In this document: one piece after another, positions 56,744 through 64,000 of the stretch
Layout of the letters: every line of letters starts with the position of its first letter
How positions within the stretch are numbered: the stretch's first letter is position 1
DNA from: Quercus robur
Taxonomy: Eukaryota; Streptophyta; Magnoliopsida; Fagales; Fagaceae
Assembly: GCF_932294415.1 (NCBI RefSeq)
Contig: NC_065542.1
Location: forward strand, 45,845,942-45,909,941
Reading direction: 5' to 3'
Length of the DNA: 64,000 nt
Program-made: the position numbers and the translations under genes
Notes under the pieces: generated by a model
The model's database searches: none
Told to the model about the DNA's origin: nothing
Seen by the model: the letters and a program-made list of their open reading frames with translations, nothing else

Positions 56744-59530
56744 TCAAGCCCATTTGGCTAAGAGAGTCATAAGACCAGTCCCAAGAAGAAGTGCTACGTT
56801 TGCTCCTATTTGAAGCCTTCCATTGTTTTGCATCCTTTCGCTCATAAAATCCGCCGCAAGAAGATCCACAAGCGCCATATAGATTAAGATCCCAGCTGAT
56901 GCCGAATCAAAAATCCCTTGAACTATTAGAGCAGTTGGGCTGCTCTCACTGTAAACACTAGATATTGCTAGTCCAATTACAATCCCAATTGGGGTTGTAA
57001 GGGAGAAGAATAGTGACATAATTGCAACAGCTTTGCTCTTGAATTTTGCCTATAAACGCACAAGTGCATGTTATACAGAATGATTTAATACACCAGCTAA
57101 TGCAGACATAAACAATGCACAAAACAGATTAACAAGCAACTAAGGTAACTGGGAAGAAAGCTATACAACCTAGCGTACATACTATTCTTAAAGCATATTC
57201 ACTGGTCACGTGCAAAACTTGTATGAGTTACGGACATACTAATTTTTAGTTGTTTAGTCAGACTAGCTAAAAATTTGAAACTTGTTTTTTAAATAAAAAA
57301 CCAATTTGAAATTTAGAAAATCATGATAGATATTTTAATGTATTCATTGACTAGATCTGAATTTGTATAAGATAAAATTCAAATTAAATAAAAGAGAGTA
57401 TATGCTAGCATCATTTAATTTAGTTATCTAAAAAACTAATCATAATTAATCTTAATCTAAACTAATTTAATCATATCATAAAAATATAACACATTCATAT
57501 AATTATTTATCCAAGACTAATTAGAATAAATTAGACTCATAAAAGTTCTTTGAAAACTTAAACTAAGGCCCTTTCAAAAAAAAAAAAAACTAAGGCATTT
57601 TGTTAAACAATTGAAAAATACTTCCTACCAAATATGAGCTGAAAATTTTAACAAACGAACTTATTCAAAATTGGATGAAAGTCAATCAAAAATCAATACA
57701 GTCCGAATAAAAATGTGTTTCTTTAAAACGAATAATTAGTATAGATTTTATAATTTTGAAAACAATAAATAGGTAATATATACACGTATGGTGATATTAC
57801 CTGAGCGATGCATCCACCAAGTCCCATGCCCTCAAAAAACTGATGGAAGGTCAATGCACCTACAAGAGGCTTTATTGTTTCGGGATTCATAGAAGTACCC
57901 ACAGAAATTCCAATTATGACTGAATGTACCACAATCCCCAACTCCAAAACCTGATATAATCACAAGCTTAATTAAACACTTAGGCTCCGTTTGGATACAG
58001 CTGAAAACTGAAAACTGAAAAACACTGTAGCAAAATAATTTTTAAATGTGTGAATAGTACCGTAGGACTCATTTTTAATGAAAAAGTTGCTGAAAAGTAA
58101 AATTTGTGGGTCCGTAAACAGTACACGATGTGCTCTGATTAGCTAAAAAAAGTTTGAAAAGTCAAAATTTGCGGTTACTGTTCATTGAACAGTACATGAA
58201 CAGTAACCACACGTCTGAAAAACGCGTGAAAAAAAAAAAAAAAAAGGAAAAAAATGCAAACGCGCTGATTTTCAATGCAATCCAAACGCAGCTTTAGAGT
58301 ATATTTGGTAACTGTTTTTTTCCATTATTTTCTGTTTCCAAAAGCAATTTTTTATTTTAAAAACTAAAAAACTTATTTGGCAACCTAAAATGGACAGAAA
58401 ACAAAAACTGTTTTCAAAACTCAATTTGTGAAGGAAATTGAAAATATGCAAAAGACTATGTTTAGTTTTTAATTTTCAAAAGTCAATGATAACAAACATT
58501 TAATTTAATGAATCTATCTCATTTAATGAGTTTGCATTAAAATTCAAATCCTATTAATAACATATTTTAGTATTTTCTATTTTTTCTTCAAAAAACTATT
58601 GTTTTAATTTCAACTAACCAAACATGTTTTTTATTTCAAAAATACATGAAAATAATTTTTTATTTATATTCTCAAAAACAAGATTTTGAAAATAGAAAAC
58701 AAAATTATAAACAAACATAACCTTAATTCTTCCATGATCTCTCTCTTTTTTTTCTTTTCTTTTTTTGAGAAGAAATTCTTCCATGATCTCAAAATCAATA
58801 TTTCACCATTAGTACCACCACTTCATAGTTTAAAATAATAAACTACATAACTAAATGGGCCACTAATTCAATTTGCATTGTGCAAACAAATCCAAAAACG
58901 TTACCATAAAAACACACAAACTACCTGCGTTATGACACGATGCCTCATAAGGTCTGATGTAGCCGAATTGAGAAGCAAAGTAGCTGAACCATGAGAATGA
59001 CCATGAGTTGTATGTGTATCAACGTGTAAGGGACCCTCCTGTCCTCCTTCCTTCTCCGAATCTCCAATCTCCTGCTGAACCTTGTCCGATTGAGACTTCT
59101 TGTAATAAGAAGTCGCAATGCTATCAACCATTAAAGTTCCAATTGCACTCATCATCGCCACGAATCCCGTGAATGGAAAATCCTGCCACGGGCTCTCATT
59201 CAGACATGGCGACGTCAAGTTCTCGAAAGCATCGGGAAGTACATGGATGAACCCAGTTGACAATATCACACCGGCAGCAAAAGCCTTGATTAGGAAGAAG
59301 ATTTCCTTCTCGGGTCGCAAAGCTGGTACTGTCCTTCCAAGTAATGGAATACAAACCCCAAGTGCACTCGCTAGAAGTATGGAAACAAAAGCAGCTATTT
59401 TATATTTGAGAGCTTGGGACTTGTCTTCTACTTCATCCTCCTCATCACAAGTGCACTCTCCAAAAACCGAAGATGGGAGTAGGAAGAGAATGCAAAAGAG
59501 TGTGATGAGGAGTTGTTGAAGCTTGGCCAT
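56744..59530 (-). CDS. ZIP: ZIP family zinc/iron transporter
   Basis: Three exons: 59530-58925, 57950-57801 and 57049-56744, all phase 0 with GT/AG introns; 353 residues, the usual plant ZIP length. A signal peptide (about 1-24) precedes a short acidic [11 protein letters not shown] outer segment. Helices I-III follow (about 43-140), with FIHVLPDAF at 94-102 in helix III. A cytosolic loop (about 143-192) holds the histidine-rich [13 protein letters not shown]. Helix IV carries the ZIP signature [10 protein letters not shown] (211-220) and helix [12 protein letters not shown] (238-248), the residues known to line the metal path. The last helices end [14 protein letters not shown]. Family role: import of Zn2+ (or Fe2+, Mn2+) across the plasma or vacuolar membrane. 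It resembles plant ZIP1/IRT-type members; substrate not determinable. Frame intact. Confidence 0.95.
57983..58294. mobile_element. MITE copy 3, in ZIP intron 1
   Basis: Ends GGCTCCGTTTGGATAC and AATCCAAACGCAGC are inverted. The interior matches the copy at 41088-41335 (CTGTAGCAAAATAATTTTTAAAT; GACTCATTTTTAATGAAAAAG). Same family as 38737-38993. Confidence 0.75.
58305..58724. mobile_element. Second MITE-like element in ZIP intron 1
   Basis: Left end GTATATTTGGTAACTG and right end CAAACATAACC are imperfect inverted repeats that continue through TTTTCTGTTTCCAAAA and its counterpart. AT-rich, non-coding. With copy 3 it makes up most of the 974-bp intron. Confidence 0.5.
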
Positions 59531-59600
59531 TGTAGTGTTTGTTAAAGAAAGGCCAAGGAATTAGAGAGGAGCATGAAAGGGGTACGAGGGAAAGAGAGGT

Positions 59601-59610
59601 CTTAATATAG
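59601..59610 (-). promoter_or_regulatory. Putative TATA box of the ZIP gene
   Basis: CTATATTAAG on the minus strand about 70 bp upstream of the ATG. Confidence 0.5.
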
Positions 59611-60353
59611 TGTGTATTTGTGTGTTAATGTGTAAACTTGAAAGTGAAAAAAAAAAATGACGACCTGTGTTACCCATAATTTGACTGTGATGCTTTGTTT
59701 AGTTAGCTTGAATTGTAATGACATTTGGAAAAGAAAATAGGGAAAGCAATGTTGGGAAATAGATTAGATCTAAGATTACGAAAAGAGGGTATCTGGGTTT
59801 CATTTTGTTTGTGTTGTGTGTGAATGTATTGATGAGAAATGACAGGGTTAAATTGGTCAATTTGTACATGCAAGATTTGGATACCTTTGATGGCGTTCGT
59901 GGAATAAATCAATCTATGCTAATTACATTGCTAATGGTGAAGAAATAATGAGGTCATTCCTCTATGAATTAGGAAGCAAATTTGTAATTTTTGATTATGT
60001 GCTTTTTTTAAACTTGAAGGTAATATGAGGAAACCGTATTTGAAGTAGTCACAACTAACAAATACTAAAATTATGGATCTAGGATTCGTTGTTAAAAAAA
60101 GAAAAAGAAAAAGGAAACTGGATTACTTGAAAACTTATTCAGAAAGTGTTGAAAGAATGTCGACATTAACAAGACATAGATAGAAAATCAAAGTTTGTTC
60201 ACATTACTGTGCAATTAATTTGGCTGTATTCACCCAAAAATGGTTTCTCAAGAAAAATATTTCACCCAAAAATGAAAAATGACGCTATTGTGTTTGTGTG
60301 TTAACGGCGAAATATTGATAAAATATTAAGTTAGAATAAAATTCTATCTTGGG

Positions 60354-60389
<36 letters not shown>

Positions 60390-60666
60390 ATAACATTTCC
60401 TTTAATACTCTTGCCAACCTGCTAATTGGTTGAATTAGGCATAAACTAGCTTTGTCAAAAGATTAGTTTTTTACTCTCTTTTTTCCACAATTTTCCGGCT
60501 TAATAAGATTAAGGTAACTTGAAAGGGATATTCCCCACATTTAGAGAACAAGACGTGTATAAGAAGTTCAGTTTTTATTTTTATTTTAGTAAAAATATGA
60601 AAATTAGAAACCAACAAAAATAATGAACTCGGTAAAAAATATAGAAAAACATTAATTAGAAATCAA
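59611..60666. other. Upstream region of the ZIP gene, no gene seen
   Basis: AT-rich; contains the TA microsatellite 60357-60386. I see no zinc-deficiency element (RTGTCGACAY-type palindrome). Confidence 0.4.
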
Positions 60667-61073
60667 TCTATATATATAATAATAGGTGAAACTGAGAGAA
60701 ACTCAAATTAGAATTCCAAATTAGAGTTCTAATTTTGTTGCAATGTGTCTTAAATTATTTATTCTTAAAGAGTTTTAGAATCAAATGTAGGACCATATCA
60801 TAAATATTCATCCAAGTGAGTTATTAAATACAAAAACCAAAAAGTCTAGAATAAATGAATCGTAAAAAAAATATATGCTTCAAAATAATTTTTTTAAAAA
60901 AATAGACAGTTTACATTTTATATCTAACAATATTCTTACAAAATTTTTAAAAGAATTAACAAAATATAAAAATAACTATCAATAGTATTTAAATTATATA
61001 TATGGAATTATATTATGTATCTTATTGTATATTTTTAAGTATATTCATGCATATGCATGGGGTTACAAACTAA
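60667..61073 (+). mobile_element. Short Helitron
   Basis: Starts TCTATATATATAATAATAGG after an A. It ends with the palindrome CATGCATATGCATG, ten bases, then CTAA before T at 61074. The 5' start (with GGTGAAACTGAGAG following) is typical of plant Helitrons. About 407 bp, non-coding. Confidence 0.55.
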
Positions 61074-61092
61074 TTATATACAAAAGCAGAGA

Positions 61093-61927
61093 TCTCATGC
61101 CGGAGTGCATGAACTCCTGCCATAGTGCACTCTAATATTTTATTTAGCATTTTTAACCTCTTTTCATTAAGTTCTTTTACTGTTATCCAAAAGATTGTAT
61201 TAACTTTTTTTTTAACTGTTATCTAAAAGATGGGCTGTAATTCAAAATTAAATTAAAATCAAATCAAACCTCATGAAAAGCCCAAATCCACTTATTACCT
61301 TACATATTATGACCTAGACCTGACCCTTCCACAATAACTTTTTCCCACATTCTCCAAAATATGGGCTGGCATCATAAAATAGGACACATTTTGAAAGACT
61401 CTCTTTACAATCTTTCTGATAAAACTCTTGTTATTAAGTGCTACATCAATATGCACTTTCTTCTTCCTATCGCTGATAGAATTTTTGCATGAAAATGAAT
61501 TATTTCTACACCATCTTCTTTTATATGATGGAATCTATGATAAATAAATAAATAGTTTATATGATAGAAACAATAATTCCCTCAATTTGTTTTTTTTTTT
61601 TTTAATTTCTAATGTAGAAGACTCTTGAAGCCAACAAATTGTATGCCCAAGTTGTCCACTCTCTTTTAAGGAATGTAAAAGATAATGGTACACTTTGATT
61701 AGCCAAAATAATTAAATAATTGTGAAATTCATTTAGGCTATATATATTCATAATCTTAATTATGTATATTTATAATAATTTGGGTTCTTTTTATTTTCTT
61801 CCTCTTAATGATATGTATATTATAATTGAACATAAGATGCGTGTTTTAGGGCCATAAAGAATAGTTAGAAATTATTTCAAAAAAAAAAAGTATAAAGTTT
61901 CCGCACATCGTGCGGGACATCGACTAG
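61093..61927 (+). mobile_element. Helitron with a strong 3' hairpin; 5' end uncertain
   Basis: The 3' end is clear: hairpin CCGCACATCGTGCGG, eight bases, CTAG, then T. The start is a guess (TCTCATGCCGG after an A at 61092); alternatively the whole 60667-61927 is one element. No Rep/helicase. Confidence 0.45.
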
Positions 61928-62142
61928 TATGATCTAAAAAATAAAAACAATATATATAAAAAGATAAGGGTGGAGATTCTTGAGCAAATATTGGAGTAGA
62001 TAAGAGTGAGAGGCTTGTTGTTTGAGGTGTTTGATGTTTGTAAAGGGGTATCAGAATTCAAAAAAAGGTTTTTGTTTTAAAAGAAAAGTTTATGTGAGGG
62101 AAGAGACAAATAAAAGGAATAAAAAACTTGTCCTCACGAGTC

Positions 62143-62316
62143 TTCTTTTTTTCTTTTTTCTTTTTCAGAGAATTTCAACCTATAGTGTCCGCTCTTAAAG
62201 ATAACTTTTTATCATTAAACCAAGACACCAATCTGTTTTTGGTGTAAGCGGAGATCGAACCCCAGATCCCTTATACAACCATTAGAGACTTTATCAGTTG
62301 AATTAACTGAAACTCA
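62143..62316 (-). repeat. tRNA-derived SINE with 16-bp target duplication
   Basis: Read on the minus strand it starts GTGAGTTTCAGTTAATTCAA, has a B box (GGGTTCGATCTCC) and ends in an A/G-rich tail. A perfect 16-bp duplication, CTTGTCCTCACGAGTC, flanks it (62127-62142 and 62317-62332), so the insertion is recent. Same family as 40292-40405. Confidence 0.85.
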
Positions 62317-62429
62317 CTTGTCCTCACGAGTCATAATAACAATAATTGTTTGCTTTTTGGGTTATTAGTTAATAATTTTTTATAATATTTTTTACAACAG
62401 TTAACTTGACAAATGAAAAGTGAGTTGTT

Positions 62430-62584
62430 TCTCTTAGTGCGATAGTCACTCCACAAACATAAGTACTTGTGGGGCGTGGGAGGAAAGGGTCAAAATTTAA
62501 GTCTCCAGGTGGAAACTTCATACGCATATACACTTAGATTAGGTTAGAATAAAAATTCTATCTACTATAAAAAATTTAAAAAAA
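62430..62584 (+). repeat. SINE of the second family
   Basis: TAGTGCGATAGTCACTCC start, a degraded B box (GGTCAAAATTTAAGTCTCC), then CATATACACTTAGATTAGG and an A-rich tail. The 14-bp flanks AAAAGTGAGTTGTT and AAAAGTGAGTTATT (62416-62429 and 62585-62598) are a target duplication with one change. Confidence 0.75.
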
Positions 62585-62598
62585 AAAAGTGAGTTATT

Positions 62599-63576
62599 AG
62601 TTTAAAATTTTTATTTTTATTTTATAATAGTTAAGTTGACAAATTATTTTATTTATTCTCATCTTGATTTATTACCAACATTGCTTTTTTTTTTTCTTTT
62701 TCTTTTTTTGAGAATAACCAACATTACTTTTAACTTATCATTAATAACTTTTCATTTGATATTTTTATTTTTTAATGCCTCTGTAGTTTATGTATTGCAG
62801 TATTGTTAATGTTGGCTCTTGATGGATTGTATTTAAAGTTTAAACTTTGTGAGATTCCTGAATTTCTCTTATTCAAAAATAGAGAAAAGAAAAAAAAAAA
62901 AACTGAATGATAAAAAAATGTTTAAAAGTGATTTTAAGAAAAAAAATAGATATTATGGTGTTAAAGTTTGTGAAAAATAAACTAACTAATGAAGAAAAAA
63001 AAAGTTTTTTTAGCTAAAATTTAATTAAAATTTTGAAGAGCTTAATGTGAATGCTCTTAATTCTAAGAATAATGCTATCATATTTATTCCTTTATTTTAG
63101 TAGAATTATCATATTTATTTAACAATATATTAGTATGCACTTACATGTATTATGTGAAAATGATTAATTATGTAATACTAAACCACCTTTAAGTATGTGA
63201 GTATAACACTTAAACCTCATGGGAGTTTTGAGTGTGATTAAAAATACCCCTATGATAGTGGGTTTATGTGAAAAGAATATGAGCATGTATCAACACATGA
63301 GCAATTCACTGCATGTTTTCACAAATGTTTAACAATTTATAAATATAACAATACCACATAAGTATTCCACTGATCAAAACTTTTAAGGATTTTGTGTTTT
63401 TGTGAAAAAACAACATGGGCCGGGGTTTTTATCTGTTTTTTTCCCATATTAATTTTTTTAAAAGTAATTATGGGACAATACATAAAAAATTTTACTGCGT
63501 TAACATGTTATGATCAGATTGCGCTAATTCTTTTTTATGAAAGAAATTAATTTTTTTTCTAATTTTCTTTTTCATC
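62599..63576. other. Gene-free AT-rich DNA
   Basis: No coding similarity; simple A/T-rich sequence only. Confidence 0.5.
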
Positions 63577-64000
63577 CAGTGGCGACTCCAGGAATTTTTT
63601 CCAGGGTGTTCCTTAAGAAGCATAATTTTTCTCAGTGGCGGCTCCATGAATTTTTCCCAAATGTATTATTGTTTAGTTGTTTCCTTAATTTGTTTGTCTT
63701 TTATAAACTATAATTTGTTATAGTGTTGTTTTATTAATTATAAAATTATTAATTGTTATTTAACCTAACACAATTTAATTTGTTTGTCTTATATAAAGTA
63801 TTGATTAATTAAATTATTAATTATTATTTATTAGTTGTTTTCTCCAATTAATTATTGGTTAATTAATATCCCAAACAAACAAAATTAATTAGTTCAACTA
63901 ATTACTATGGTTGTTTGATACTTCCCTACTTGGAATATCACACTATTACTTAACCAAAAAAAAAAGTCAATAAATTTTGCAGCACAAAAATATATAGGCC
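63577..64000. mobile_element. hAT-type terminus pair running off the window
   Basis: CAGTGGCGACTCCAGGAATTTT at 63577 and CAGTGGCGGCTCCATGAATTTT at 63633 both look like left ends of hAT elements of the CAGTGGCGGAGCC type. No right end lies in the window, so the element or nested pair is incomplete here. Confidence 0.4.

Overview
The window looks like nuclear DNA of a dicot plant. The intergenic DNA is AT-rich and full of long A/T runs. The host genes are plant-specific: tau-class glutathione transferases with a single phase-0 intron, a Cf-9-type receptor-like protein, and a plant ZIP metal transporter. Non-genic sequence is mostly plant-type MULE, hAT, Helitron, MITE, SINE, copia and gypsy-like elements. 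The style of several LTRs and SINEs suggests a woody dicot, possibly Fagaceae (oak or chestnut); that is from memory and was not tested.

Layout. 1-7.6 kb: no host gene, only MITEs, a Helitron end and the 3' end of a Ty1-copia fossil. 7.6-17.4 kb: GST block 1, with a two-exon GSTU gene (A) whose intron holds a Pack-MULE-like element carrying the start of a RUNKEL/ULK4-like kinase gene, then GSTU pseudogene B, which lost exon 2 and was hit by an hAT element, a MULE and probable LTRs. 18.3-25.8 kb: a Helitron with a very young non-autonomous LTR element inside it; that element's interior carries two related minisatellites. 27.0-31.6 kb: an hAT element containing a second terminal-inverted-repeat element, then a third MULE and a mini-Helitron. 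33.1-39.8 kb: GST block 2, a paralogous copy of block 1 with intact genes C and D, a small hAT, MITEs and SINEs. 41.3-42.6 kb: GSTU gene E. 43.2-49.0 kb: a probable solo LTR and a broken Ty1-copia body. 51.6-54.5 kb: an intact LRR receptor-like protein. 56.7-59.5 kb: a three-exon ZIP transporter. 60.7-64 kb: Helitron ends, two SINEs with clear target-site duplications, and hAT-type termini running off the end.

Host genes. GSTU genes A, C, D and E and pseudogene B all lie on the minus strand in a tandem array; tau GSTs conjugate glutathione to xenobiotics and stress metabolites. The duplicated block gives a built-in comparison: insertions in one copy can be read against the empty site in the other, so their order can be worked out. 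The RLP (surface recognition) and the ZIP (metal uptake) are unrelated neighbours.

I found no convincing new cellular system. The most unusual items are the young LTR element with its 78-84-bp minisatellites inside a Helitron, the Pack-MULE in a GST intron, the microhomology deletion that killed GST B, and independent loss of the conserved cis-proline in both block-1 GSTs. Splice sites were assigned by eye from reading frame, GT/AG and comparison among the five paralogues.
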